This document shows, one piece after another, positions 46,194 through 57,600 of a stretch of 64,000 bases of DNA. The position numbers were made by a program, and so were the translations under genes. Source of the DNA: Calycina herbarum (taxonomy: Eukaryota > Ascomycota > Leotiomycetes > Helotiales > Pezizellaceae); contig LLEY01000007.1 of assembly GCA_001414485.1 (NCBI GenBank), positions 310,001-374,000 of the forward strand, in the 5' to 3' direction. The first letter of the stretch is position 1. Every line of letters begins with the position of its first letter. Under the pieces are notes generated by a model that ran no database searches, was not told the origin of the DNA, and was given only the letters and a program-made list of their open reading frames with translations.

Positions 46194-46992
46194 ATACCAT
46201 GTTGCTGTCAGATTTTGTATTGGAATGGGAATAAGAGAGCCAGCTTTTCCGAAAGTGACTATTTACCCTACTTGCTTCTTTGGTGGGAATGGAAATTTGA
46301 TATGAGTGCGGGGTAAATGAGTCATAATGAATAATTTAATCGAGTGATTGTATAAACTTAAATGAGAAATGACGTTTGCTACGCGTGTATCTAATATAAA
46401 TGGTATATCTTGAAACCTGAGAGAAAATAGGCATACGATGTCGGAAGACTCGGCAATTTCCATTGGTACAATTTTATTGATGAAAGACTTTCTTATCTGA
46501 GAATGTCCCAAAGTCAGACACGTAAAGGTTCGCGAAACTCAACAATCCCAAGTCGGCAATCAAATTCATTACAATAACGTGGTTTTTTCATGGTGGTTTA
46601 TATGAATCATTACTATCTAATGTCTGCCGAGAGTAAATTCTTCATATCATCCATACATAATGAACACCCACCCATCGCATTATGGCACGCCAAAGCAAAT
46701 AAAGCATTCCCCATACACAGAATGCCTAGAAACAGAAGTTAACAAAAAATACATTCTAAGCGAGACATCAACAGATCAACGCAACTGCCGAACCTTTCGA
46801 ATCCCAATCAAGCATAAACAATAATGCTGCCAGATTCTGAAGCATAACCACCAACATAATTGTCCCAAGAGGCGCCAGACAAATAACTAGAATAATCACT
46901 AGCTGAATCTGAATCCGGGCGTAAGAAGTTGTAACTTGCGCCATCATAACAACAGATTGCGCGGGAGCATTGTTTTGTTTGGATGGAAAGCT
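46194..46992. other. Convergent 3' region
   Basis: No gene or repeat recognised between the small Cys-rich gene and BTB2. Confidence 0.4.
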
Positions 46993-48399
46993 TTATTGGG
47001 ACGCACAGCCCTTGCTACGACGCGAAACAACCATCTCATCACTAGACTCTGAGCTGCAACCCGGGGAAATGTGGCGTCTGCTCCGTCGATTGCTGCTATA
47101 ACCGTCGTCGCTTGATCGTTGAGCATGGTTGTTTGGTGGTGGGGCAGATGTATTGTTTTGAGCAGAGCTGTTGCTCACCAAAGAAGTAGAGGCATGATTT
47201 TGAGAGCTGCTATTGCTTTGAGTGGAGGCAGAACCATAGTTTTGACCATAGCTGTTATTTCGAGGAGGGGCCGGAGCATAATTCTGAACATAGGTATTAT
47301 TCTGAGGAGCTGCAGTGCTATAATTCGGAGTATAGCTACTGCTCGAAGATGAGGAACTGCCGTAAGCCTGACCATGACAATAGTTTTGAGAGCGGGCAGA
47401 AGAATTGTCTTGAGTATTGTTGTTCCACCTACCAAGGGCAGGGTTACTATACCAATGACTAACACGGGCTCCGTTGCCGTAATATTGACGATGCGAAAAG
47501 CCTTTGTGACCTCCTCCATAACCTCGCTCATAGCTTGGACCATCACACTCATCATAGTATTCTGCCCAGGATTGTGGGGATGATGAGGGTGATGGGACCG
47601 TAAGCATGATGTTTTGCGATTCGTCGAGGGAATCCACTGGAGCTATGTGTCGCATTTTACCCTTCATGAGCTCAATAACCTCGGCTGCAACCGTCTCGTT
47701 CTCCTCCAACAATTCCTTGAAGTGATATGATGTTCCATCTTCCTTCTTCTGTAGCAATGCCCGGATGTTGGTGATCACGACCTCCATAATCACGTCCTTC
47801 AATTCACGATCGGTATCGACGGAATTTTCGTACAGATAAGCGATGCTTGCTGAGAAGGATGGACGGTTCCATTGCTCGTCCACTACTTCCTTAAACTTGG
47901 AGACGGCATGCTCTTTAAGGCTGGTAATATCGTATTTGTCTCCCACGATGTACATGTTCGCGTTGACCAACAGCGGTCCTTCGTCGGAGTCGGGATCGAG
48001 GGCTGAGCTTCTGTCGTCGTCGTAATCATGGACGTAGAGAAATCGGATCATCCGTCTCACGTTATCGCGCTCCTCTTCAATGAGATCAATCTCGCAGTTC
48101 TCAGCTTCCTGTTCTTAATGTTAGGAATAAACTTTGGAAATTGGAAGCAATGGGTCTTACTCTGAATCCCCCATCCATGGCTGCTGTAAAGTAAGGAGAT
48201 TGAAGGCATACAACGCTTCGATGAACGTTGAAAGTCTCGCCCCCACATTTGATAGTCATATCAGTATACTTTCCAGACTCAAGTAGGCTGTTTATCTGTT
48301 AGAATTTGATGCTGTACAAGAAGGTTTGAGGGACAGATGCACTGACTTTGCATTTTGAATGGCAAAATAAATATTTGCTAAATCTCCTATGTCTGGCAT
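46993..48399 (-). CDS. BTB/POZ protein with Asn/Gln/Ser/Tyr-rich tail (BTB2), intact
   Basis: Exons 48347-48399, 48161-48287 (127 nt) and 46993-48108 join in frame to 431 residues. The BTB fold reads LLESGKYTDMTIKCGGETFNVHRSVVCLQSPYF, EAENCEIDLIEEERDNVRRMIRFLYVHDYDD, NANMYIVGDKYDITSLKEHAVSKFKEVV. A helical region follows (DRELKDVIMEVVITNIRALL). From about residue 230 the tail is low complexity with 15-16-residue imperfect repeats (QNNTYVQNYAPAP, RNNSYGQNYGSAS, SNSSAQNNTSAP) and ends RRSRRHISPG with SSESSDE. Sister genes end in a CxxC pair instead. BTB domains mediate dimerisation and often Cul3 ligase binding; the partner is unknown. The intron plan and 127-nt exon match BTB1 and BTB3. Confidence 0.82.
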
Positions 48400-48653
48400 G
48401 TCAGATGTAGACGTTTCGAAGACCCGTGGAGTTTGTTTGTTGGATAATCTATCGATAATATCGATAAAGAAGTGGTTGATGCAGTGATTGGATGTATAAT
48501 AGTCGAGAATGATGTGTGTGGTGTCTAAGAACAATATCTATGAAGAGAAAGGTTCTTGTGGAGGAGTTGTGTTACGAAGAGTGTTTTGGATGGGGCTGGA
48601 TTGCAGAAGGAATTATTTAAGCCTCTACAGGCTGAGAAGCGTGTATATCCCTG

Positions 48654-50347
48654 CTCGCGGTGGACATAAAAAGCCGCAGAAAAATGTCCGTGCATTTTAG
48701 CCTATTTTCACCACCCTATCATTTAGTACGTCATAGTAAAATAAATGAAAATAAACAACCCTCTAACACCCCTAATAATACTCTTTTAAGACAAATACTA
48801 AGTCTACAATGCCCCCTAATCCAGTTTAAAAAGACGTATCTGCTAAGAAGGGTAGAAACTAGTATACTGGCCCTCGATAGCCCCCTATACCCCCTAAGAA
48901 AAAAGACCCTTTTAAGGGTACAATTCAAGGAACAAAACGTAAAAACGAGCACTATGACTACAGCGACACACCCCACAAAGCTCTTGTATTGTCTATAGTA
49001 GAATGGGAGGATCATAAGCCATTCAAGAAGCGCGCGAATAGAGAGGAGATATTCAAGTTCTACGGCGTTTCTAAGAGGATAGGATATAAGATTATTAAGG
49101 AGAGGGATCTACTAACGTCAGCTCGCATATTCCATAACGACGTAAGGAAGAAGGAGACGCGAGGGCCTAAAGAACTCATAAGCAACGAGGACTGTAACAG
49201 GCTTGAGAAGCTTATTATAGATAATGGCTTTGAGGGACGAACTATGACTTGGGATAGCCTTACAGAAGAGATTAAGATACCCAGAAAGAAGCCAGGCATA
49301 TACCTCAGTAGGAGAACAGTTTAAAGATATATGTGCGAGTGGGGGTAGAAGCATTGTATTACGTATAGGAAGCACTAGCTGTTAGATAATACTTGTAAGC
49401 GAAGAGTAAAATAGGCTAAGGATATGCTTACAAAATACCCTAATAAGGAGGACTGGTACAAGGTCCTCTTTTTAGATAAAGTAAGTAGTATTCTAGTTAT
49501 TTTCTATTCTACATTACTAACCTTCTCCTAGGTTTATTTCTCCTTTAGACCTTAAGGACGCCTTTACATTCTCCGCCGCCCTCACGAGAAGACATATCCC
49601 GATTATATATAAGAACAACAATAGAAGAAGAAGAAAAGAAAGAATAAGGGCAAGGGTAAGGCAAAGGAAGGGGATGAAATAGGGGAGGAACTAGATACCG
49701 ACTATAAACTCTACGCTTAGGCAGCAATTAGACATAGTTATAAGAGCGAATTAGTCTTCTATAACGCTAGGAATTCTAATGATAAGATGACCCACGCTTA
49801 TTATATTTTATAAATCCTTAAGCTTTACATCCTTCCTCTTCTACAACAAGGGAAAGAGTTTATTTTTAAAGAAGATGAGGATTCCGGATATAGGTATATA
49901 AAAGCTAAGAATTGCAATATTATTACAAAGTGGAAGAAGAAGCATAGACTTAAGAGTTATAAGAACTACGCTAGCTCTCCTAACGTAGTTCCTACAAAGA
50001 ACGCCTAGTCAGTTCTAAAGAGTTATATACGTAAACACCCTTATAACGATATTGAGACTTTAAGGGAGCTAGCTTTAGAGGGGTAGGAGAAGTTATCCTA
50101 AAAAACAATAGATAAGTAGGTGGAAGAGATACCGGATAGGCTCTAGGATGTTATAGATTCTAAGGGAAAGATGATAGGGTATTAAAAGTTGTAAATAGCT
50201 TCAAAACCAACTTTAAAAGTATTAAAAGTAATATATTTATAACATTATAGCTATATTACAAGTGCTATGAAAATAGGTGGGATTTCTATAATTAAGCGAT
50301 GATTAGTGTATAGACATTTTTCTGCGGCTTTTTATGTCCACCGCGAG
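48654..50347 (+). mobile_element. Degraded Tc1/mariner-like DNA transposon with perfect terminal inverted repeats
   Basis: The segments 48653-48688 and 50313-50348 are exact reverse complements over 36 bp (ends GCTCGCGGTGGAC). Taking the element as 48654-50347, both sides are flanked by CCCTG, a possible 5-bp duplication, though a TA duplication would be expected for this class and is not seen. Inside lies a transposase relic. The element is inserted about 250 bp upstream of BTB2. Confidence 0.8.
48989..50185 (+). pseudogene. Tc1/mariner-type transposase relic
   Basis: The longest open part, 48989-49324, reads IVEWEDHKPFKKRANREEIF, FYGVSKRIGYKIIKERDLL, RIFHNDVRKKETRGPKELI and GFEGRTMTWDSLTEEI, the helix-turn-helix region of fungal Tc1/mariner transposases. 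Continuing in frame or near frame: KHCITYRK, NTCKRRVK, AKDMLTKYPNKEDWYKVLFLDKV (first acidic motif, normally SDEVHFG), and near 50070-50185 LRELALEG-type and VEEIPDRL, DVIDSKGKMIGY at the end. Stops stand where Trp or Gln is expected (GTAGG for GTGGG; CCTAAAAA for CCCAAAAA), which fits C-to-T repeat-induced mutation. It cannot make a working transposase. Confidence 0.8.
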
Positions 50348-50352
50348 CCCTG

Positions 50353-51415
50353 TCAGAAGTGTGAATACTAATATAGATTCACCAGTGATAAACTACCAAC
50401 ATTGCAATAAGACCACGGTTGCGGTGAATCTTAATTCTTGGCAGAGTGTTTAGGAACAGCTTCTGACCATGACCAACATCTAGTGAATCTGAATAGCATA
50501 GCTAATTATACGACAGGGCCTACACATAAGCAGAATTCATCCATCATTAGTTATGGAATATCGCAATGGAAGATAGCAAGTGACTTGCAAAGTATAGATG
50601 AAAGCGATAATCATGAATGGATCTCATTCGGATTAGAAACTTGAGATCAGTAACTTGAGCCCAAACTAAACTGTCTCTTATTTTAAAAAGAAAAACATCA
50701 GTTCGCGTATTTGTGACCCGAGTAGCACAAACTGATAAATGAGCACACATTTCATAGTACAGATGTCCCTATCCACCTCAATTGGCTATTTGCTTTCTTG
50801 TAGTTGTATTTTAGCAACTTCCTTGACACAATCAAAGTATTTTATATACAAGAAGATAAATGCCTATTCCAAAAGTCTCTCCTGTCGTTTATCTTGGTGA
50901 TCTAGTACCAAAGATCAAGAATAATCTGAATCCTACTGAAATATCTTCTTACCAGCATTAGGTCACCGCTATCCTGCAAAAAGATTTCTGAGAAAAAATA
51001 TTGCTTCTATGCTCTATATGTAATATGTAGTGAGATGCTTTTAGGCAGAAAAGCTGATATCCTCACAAAAAGCACAACACTCTTGAATGCCGAGTAAAAG
51101 GTTCTATGCATCCCCTGACCTGCTAGGGATAAGAAAGCAGAAGTGGGTAGAATGAAATGAATCACCATAGTCCTTTAAACGTATAAAAATGAGGATTATG
51201 AACTGAAAATCAATGTCACAAAAGCCAAAGGTTATAATGAAAGGAGCGCAATTACTATGTCACCTCCAATCCACCCACAATTAGACTACGATAACAATTA
51301 GCATCTCCGGCGCTGCATAAATATCCACGATTCTCATCACACTGCAAATTATCACCTACAATCTACCATCTAATCTTAAGGAATTCTGATGTCCCCACTG
51401 CAGAAGAAATCATAT
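50353..51415. other. Intergenic region between the transposon and BTB3
   Basis: No frame is convincing and no repeat noticed. Confidence 0.4.
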
Positions 51416-52361
51416 TCAACTCAACCGTGCACAATCGTAACAACGATACAGTCCAGCTGCAGGCATGTGATGAAGATTGGTCGAGTTGCAGTACTGACAG
51501 CGTTGGATTACTCTGCTGACTGTTGGAGGCTGGTTTGAAAACGTCAAAACGGCTTCTTTTTTGTTAGCCTCCTGTCGCTTTTTTGTGACATACTTAATAA
51601 TATCCAAACCCACATCTCCATTTTCCTTCAACAGCTCCTGGAAAACTAGACTCTTATCATAAACCTCCTTGCTATCTTTAACGATAACTAGGTCGTTCAT
51701 CTTGTCGACTACCATGGTGTTGACCGCTACCTCCATGGCGATATCTTTGAGTTCACGATCGGTATCTGGGAGCTCTGAGATGTAGAGTAAATCGAGACTA
51801 GCGGCGAAGTCTGGGACATTGGACATAAGACTCGAGGCAGCGAGAAGCTTGTATTTCTCTGCTACACAAGTCTTGAGGTCCATAACACCGTATTTTTCGG
51901 CCAGGAGATAGACCTTGATGTTGATCACGAATCTTCCGTATACGAAATTTTCCTCATCCGAGGTCACAGAATGAGCCCTTTTTGTGAGAGGAATCTCGTT
52001 ATAGTCCTTGGTATACAGGAACTCGAGCATGAGTTTGACAATTTCCAGATCATCGTCCTCAAGTTCGATGACTCCATCTTGCGCTTCCTGGTTTTGCTGT
52101 CAGATAATGAGATGATGGAAGGGGAAACGAGTAGATGTTTACCTTGAAATTACCACCAAAGGCTTTTTTGAAATAGTCTGACGAGTTGCAGACAACAACA
52201 CGGTGGGCTTTGATGGTTTGACCACCTCAATTGATGGTCATGTCGGTAAACCGATCAGACTGAAGCATACTGCTCTGTTATTAAAATATCAGGCTGATGA
52301 GAAGTGAGAGAGATGGTGCATACCTAGCATTCAGCTTCTTAAGAGAATCTTGGTTTCCCAT
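51416..52361 (-). pseudogene. BTB/POZ protein with C-terminal CxxC pair (BTB3), one in-frame TGA
   Basis: Exons 52324-52361, 52143-52269 (127 nt) and 51416-52087 join in frame to 279 codons. The BTB part reads SMLQSDRFTDMTIN, then a TGA at 52227-52229 (codon 27), then GGQTIKAHRVVVCNSSDYF, EAQDGVIELEDDDLEIVKLMLEFLYTKDY, KVYLLAEKYGVMDLK. In both sisters that codon is Cys (IKCGG), so TGC or TGT became TGA. Everything downstream is open to RCQYCNSTNLHH and YRCYDCARLS, a C-x2-C...C-x2-C end that may bind zinc. With one stop near the start, a shorter product from a later ATG is possible, but it would lack part of the BTB fold. Confidence 0.72.
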
Positions 52362-52876
52362 CTTTACTGACAGGTAGTTGTTGTAATAATCTAGATGAGT
52401 TGGAGTGTCGAAGTTGGAAGAAAAAGGTTCAAGATTTGTCGGAAGGTAGGTGCTTTGATAAATGAAGTCTCGTATTGAATTGTGCAAGACAAGTTTGAAT
52501 TTTCCCGCTGCACCTCAAAAAGTATTATAGACGGAAAACGCCATTTTGTCCTTAACGCTAGCAGGGCTACCATGCTAGCATCTTGCTAACGTCAATGCCA
52601 AGCTTTACGGATGGTCCGTGCGCTAACACATATAAGCCTCAACAGGGTCAAAAACTGTACTAAGCTACTTTCCACCTTCTACTTTCACTCAGTGAATGCC
52701 GCAAAATATTGAATCTTTGCATTGGCTGTCCAGAGATCCCCCCACTGATACAATGTTTACATTCGATAAGTTGCTTTCGCTCAGTGAGTCGGGTTTGGAT
52801 TAAAGATTCTTTTAATGTAAACTAACTGCTACAATAATAACTAAGAGGTCTAAATGAATGGTAAAGGAAAAGAATA
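52362..52876. other. Intergenic region upstream of BTB3
   Basis: No gene recognised; includes the promoter side of BTB3 and ends at the hAT MITE. Confidence 0.4.
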
Positions 52877-52884
52877 AGTATAAT

Positions 52885-53315
52885 CAGTGTGAGAAAAGAG
52901 TAGAGTAGAGTAGAGTAGCGACTGCTACTCTACTTAATACTACTTGAGTACTACTCGAGTAGTACTCAAGTAGTACGGACCGTCTCGGACCGATCCGGAC
53001 CGAGGCGTCGGAGGCTCGGACGAAGCCCTACTATAATATTTCTAGTCTATCGAAGTACTTTAATAAAAATATTTTTAAATTCCTCTATAAAGAAAAGGGA
53101 ATAAGAGATAAGCTAAACGATTTAGTTTTTAAAAAAGTAGTCTTTCTTACTACTTAGTAGTTGTATTTTCGTAAACTTATATATTTACTATAGAATACTT
53201 CTATTTATAGACTACTCGAGTAGTACTCGAGTAGTCTCAAGTAACTACTCTACTCTACTCTACTCAAGTAGTACTCGAGTAGTAATGAGTAGTAGAGTAT
53301 TTTGTTCTCACACTG
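52885..53315. mobile_element. Non-autonomous hAT-type MITE, 431 bp, with 8-bp target duplication
   Basis: The element begins CAGTGTGAGAA (52885) and ends with its complement TTCTCACACTG (53315). The 8 bp AGTATAAT stand directly on both sides (52877-52884 and 53316-53323). An 8-bp duplication with CAGNG-type ends is diagnostic of hAT elements. The subterminal parts are filled with GAGTAG and ACTCGAGTAGT motifs in both orientations, like transposase-binding arrays, and the centre is AT-rich. No coding capacity. Confidence 0.85.
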
Positions 53316-53323
53316 AGTATAAT

Positions 53324-56142
53324 AATGCTATCAAGAGGTCCCAAGGATCGTCATCAATATGTGAGCATTCCAAGGTGGGGCTACTAGTTTTATACCCAAT
53401 CCCAGCATGTGTTGCCTAATGGAAAGTAAACTTAAAAATCAGTTTTCCGTGTTCAATATGTGTCGTCATCATCCCACTCAGTGCTTGTTTTCCAGGGTCT
53501 TTCAAGCATCTGAATACTTGGAAAAGAAGTCAGGCAAGAATGATAGGAAACCACAGGCATAGCCAGATCAAGCCAAGTTGGAGAAATGGTGGAACAGTAC
53601 TAAATCAAAATCCTTACTCAATACAACTATCAACAACCCTTCTCTCCTCTTAGTCTAGTCACACTCGTTTCAATAAAAGGCCAGTACCTCAATATTCGTG
53701 GCTTATGCCGCACCGCATTCTTGATTCCAAAACCCGGGTAATGGAAAAGTTGTCAAACTTATACATGTTCTCTATTTCCGGGAGCAAAGAGCGAGGTCGA
53801 GGGCTTCTCTCAGGTAGAATTGCAATTCCAGGGAAGGAACGAGCTGCGATACAGTGTTATAGTGAGTTTGCTTTAAGGAAGGAGCCACCTACGAACATGA
53901 CCTTGAACTCAAATCCTTGGAGTCGCATCTTGAAGTCCCTTTTTTCAGGGTTGAGTGGAGAAGGCTTGTTACTTGTATGGCTCCACAAACCAATCTGGCT
54001 CTATTTATAGAGTACTTGCGAAGTGGTTGGGTAAGTCTAGTCGAAATTCTCGCCCTCGCACAGCGAGCCAAAATATTTTACTCATCGGCTCCCTCGCTCC
54101 TTCCCAAAGCTCACTTCAACATCCACCAACTACCAACAGACCCGCCCCAACCATCCACTCCCGCAACAACATAACCAGAAATAAGGATTTCTCTCGTCGG
54201 CATAAAACAACCGGCTAGATAAGGTTCATAAAAGTACATTAATCTCAAAAGAGACTGAGCTACCGCTACTATCAATTGGTAGACGAAAACATCCCTGACT
54301 GATTTCAGGTAGCGGAGGTAATTCTCTACATCGTAACATTCTTTTTGCTAGGAACGGAGCGAGAGAGGTTCAGGTGTTTGGGTAGGTTTCCATTCCAAGG
54401 TTCTCAATTTCGAGCAATTCTCAGTCTCTGGACCCGTCAGTTTCTAGTTTTCTCTCTTTCCTGTACTCACTCAACCTAAAAAGAGTTGACCTCCACTCGC
54501 GAGGCCCTTCCCTCTTACCTCGATTCTCAAAGAGTGACGGTGAGAAGAAGGCACGGCTCCTAGGTTCTATTTCTCCGCGAGTCGTCGCTTCTCCACGTGG
54601 TGACCCGGACCCAAGGTCGTTCCTTCCACCTTACTCGATTTCTATGCAAGAACCATCCTCAAACCAAGGTGAGGAAATTAGGAACGGAAGGCGCGGCTCT
54701 CTGATTCCAGTATCGCACTCGACATTACTCCATCCCCAACTTCCTGTTTATCTCGTCACCTATTCCAATCGTGTGTCGAAACCGCTCTTCCCCTCTTACC
54801 TCAATCTTACCATCTTGATTTCTATCTCATCACGGCCTACGATGAGAGTTACAACTTAAAAGAGAAAGAGGGAAGAGAAAGCCCGACTCTCTCATTCTAT
54901 TTTCCTCGACTCCCTATATAATTCCTACCTACCCTTACTTGACGTTCTCCCGTGACTTGGGACTCGAGGTACTTCTCTCTCTCTTACCCCAGGGTTGAGA
55001 TTTAAAATATATATCGCGAGCGACCCACTGTAACAAGAGGGGAAATTTGAAAGTACGACTCTGTTTCAACTTTCTAGATCCTTTCATTTCTAATCTAGCC
55101 CGGTCTCGAATTTGTTCCTTCCCTCCCCGCGTTTTACCTCGGTCTCGTCATTTTGAGTTCCTAGATTCTAAGTCTTCGAGAGGAAGGCACAACCGCTTGA
55201 TACCAGTCTATCTCGACTCTAACTTTGTCCCTTCCACTTAGGACCCTCAAGGACGTTCCTTCCCTTCTGCCTTGAATTTCCCAAGTCCATACATGTTTTT
55301 TTTTTTTTTTTTTGCTTTCGCCAGTCAATACTTTAGGCAGGAAGCCACTTTCACCAATGACTCACCACGAGTCCACAAGGAAGGCACGACTCCCCTTCCC
55401 CAGGTCCACTTTCCTCCCCCCTTTCCCATTCTCAATTTCACAGTTCCCACCTCCTGATCTCTCCTCGCACCTTCCCAAATTCCCAGAGCCACAATTCGAG
55501 ACAAAAAGTTTAAAAGAAAAGGAACTAACTCCCTACTTCCAATCTAGGACGTGAATTAAACTATCGATCCCTTGACCCCGGCCGCACCTTCCATCTTCCC
55601 TCCAAATGTGAACTTTTTTCGATTCAAGAATAGAAAGTTCTGTCTCAATTCTCCACCCACTCCTCGCCACAACCCAAAACACGCATCCCAAATTTAGCTC
55701 CAGCACAACCCACAATCTCCACACAAACACCAATAATAAGCTAAATCTATCCTCACATAACAAGTCTAGGATAAGAAAAGAGAAAAGTAGACAAGAAGTA
55801 TATACAAAGTTTTATTATAGTGATAAATGTTCGTCAAATCATACTCTAGTGTAAGAATACACGAAGGAGGTAAGCTATTTTTCCCTCTTTTTTGGGGGGT
55901 TTTCATCATTCATAGTGTATATACCACTCACTTGGATAAATCAGCCGAAGCGGTCTCTTGGAATCAAGGGGGTTGTTAGTCCACCCTCGATTTGTTGACG
56001 GGGGTATTGTTACCCTTGTACGAGGGTAGTCTTCGTCCCCTCCCCGCGTCAAATCCCCAATACCACCACCAACAGTTGCACCCCGTAGAGCTTTTAGTTC
56101 AAAAAGAAATTTGCAAAAACAAGTCTGCAAACATGACCTGCC
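53324..56142. repeat. Gene-free tract with diverged repeats of the GGAAGGCRCGACTC family
   Basis: No protein-like frame. Between 54340 and 55620 a purine motif recurs at about 54554, 54687, 54874, 55048, 55182 and 55379 (GGAAGGCACGACTC and variants), spaced 130-200 bp. Each is preceded by a pyrimidine motif of the type CTTCCCTCTTACCTCGATT. The exact GGTCGTTCCTTCC of the 2854 repeat is at 54615-54627, and a GGACGTTCCTTCC at 55251-55263. A run of 18 T is at 55296-55313. It looks like a degenerate array of one repeat family. Confidence 0.5.
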
Positions 56143-57600
56143 TCACCGACTCCTATCAACACCCTTACCCTTCCTATCCCCCTCCGTGGATTTCAATAAA
56201 TCCCTCAAGCTCCCCTCGGCATGCGACGCACTCCTCTGCCTCCCTTGGAAATCAGGTTTACTCCATGGCAACCAAGAGCTCAAACTTCCCAGTATTGAAG
56301 GTCTGGAACCGGCTTCACGTCTCAGTGTCGCAGCACGAGACTCATTCTTTATCGTAGCAGGCTTCATGGACATTAATTTATGCATAGTCGTACCAGGCTC
56401 GCCAAAAGCGGGAACACTTCGAAGGTCTGTGGCTGTTGATGTTTGCGGACGTGCTGGTTCGCTTATTAGGGAGGTGGGGGAGGCAAGTGGGATGGCGTTT
56501 TCATCTTTGTTCTTGGGGGTGAGGGTATTGTCGATTATTACTGATGCGAAGGTAGCGGATTTTGAGCGTGTGTGTTTGGGGGGTGTTTGGGTTGAAGGTC
56601 CTGCCTCGACTGAAAGATCGGGAGCGGCTTGTTGTAGGATCTCTGTCAGGAGTTCTTTCTTAGCTGCTCGACCGCGGACTTCTTCGGCTATTACTGCGGC
56701 GGCTTTTTTCTTGGTGTTGTCCTCGTCTGAGGAGCGGGAGGAGGACATGATTGTTTCTAGGGTACCGTAGGCTACGGATTTGGTACGTCGTCCGCCTCGT
56801 GAGCCTCGTCCAACACTTCGTGTGTGCTCGTCGTCTGAACCAACGGCCTGGAGTGTAGGGCCAACGTTTGTGTTTGATGCAGGACCAATGGCAGTCGTGG
56901 GCAGGAAAGCCTCTCCTCCACCATGAGGCGGCATATGGACCTCATACTGGTTGCTCAAGCTATACTTGCTCCTCGCACAGATCTCTGCAATCCGCTCCAA
57001 ATCATCGGAAACACCATGTCGTATCTCATCCATAATCCCCTTGAAAGTAAATGCCTCAATGGGCGGAAGCTTCAAATCCATCTTGGGAGTCGTCATCATC
57101 GAATGCCCATTTTCTCGCCTCGGGGTAATGATATCTCGTTGTTGGGATTGCGGTCTTGCTCCAGAGTAGGTACGCACAATCACAGGTTGGCTGAAGGTAC
57201 TGTTTCTTGCGCCAGTCGACTTTGCATATCGATGTCCAGATCGTGTTGCACCATTGAGCTGGCGTAGGGCCGATATCCGATGGGCAACAGTTGCCTCGTC
57301 GAGGATGTGTTCTCCGCGAGCTGCCTCCTCAGATTCCACCACCAAGCTTGCGGTCGAGGTGTTGGCACTCCACAATGCCGGTGGGAGGAAGTGTAGAGGG
57401 AGAGAGTGTCGCCTGGAAGGATTTGGAGTTGAACGAGCGTGGTTTGAGGATGGGATGGTGGTGGGGGAGGTGGAGGTGGTGGTGTTGGTGTTGGGGAAAC
57501 GCGGTGATTTTGGAGGATGCGGGGTCATGCTATGGTGGTCGAACGCTGGCAGGGCTTTTGGGGTTGTTCCAGTAGGAGCATGAGCATCTTCCAATGCCAT
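56143..57600 (-). CDS. Conserved-looking fungal protein of unknown function, 485 aa
   Basis: The frame is open from 57882, but I start at the ATG at 57600 (MALEDAHAPTGTTPKALPAF) because the upstream part looks like untranslated leader with short tandem repeats. The N-terminal third is Ser/Thr/Pro/Asn-rich. The best-ordered part is LPPIEAFTFKGIMDEIRHGVSDDLERIAEICARSKYSLSNQYEVHMPPHG, which should form helices. Later KKKAAAVIAEEVRGRAAKKELLTEILQQA is a second helical segment. The C-terminus has SILGSLSSWLPWSKPDFQGR. No signal peptide or membrane segment. No known domain recognised. It is divergent from the gene at 58222. Confidence 0.65.
   Translation of the reverse strand: MALEDAHAPTGTTPKALPAFDHHSMTPHPPKSPRFPNTNTTTSTSPTTIPSSNHARSTPNPSRRHSLPLHFLPPALWSANTSTASLVVESEEAARGEHILDEATVAHRISALRQLNGATRSGHRYAKSTGARNSTFSQPVIVRTYSGARPQSQQRDIITPRRENGHSMMTTPKMDLKLPPIEAFTFKGIMDEIRHGVSDDLERIAEICARSKYSLSNQYEVHMPPHGGGEAFLPTTAIGPASNTNVGPTLQAVGSDDEHTRSVGRGSRGGRRTKSVAYGTLETIMSSSRSSDEDNTKKKAAAVIAEEVRGRAAKKELLTEILQQAAPDLSVEAGPSTQTPPKHTRSKSATFASVIIDNTLTPKNKDENAIPLASPTSLISEPARPQTSTATDLRSVPAFGEPGTTMHKLMSMKPATIKNESRAATLRREAGSRPSILGSLSSWLPWSKPDFQGRQRSASHAEGSLRDLLKSTEGDRKGKGVDRSR

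Noticed and set aside
57180..57583. Plus-strand frames of about 110 residues within the 56143-57600 gene
   Set aside because: These are antisense shadows rich in Trp/Gly caused by the Pro/Thr-rich coding strand.
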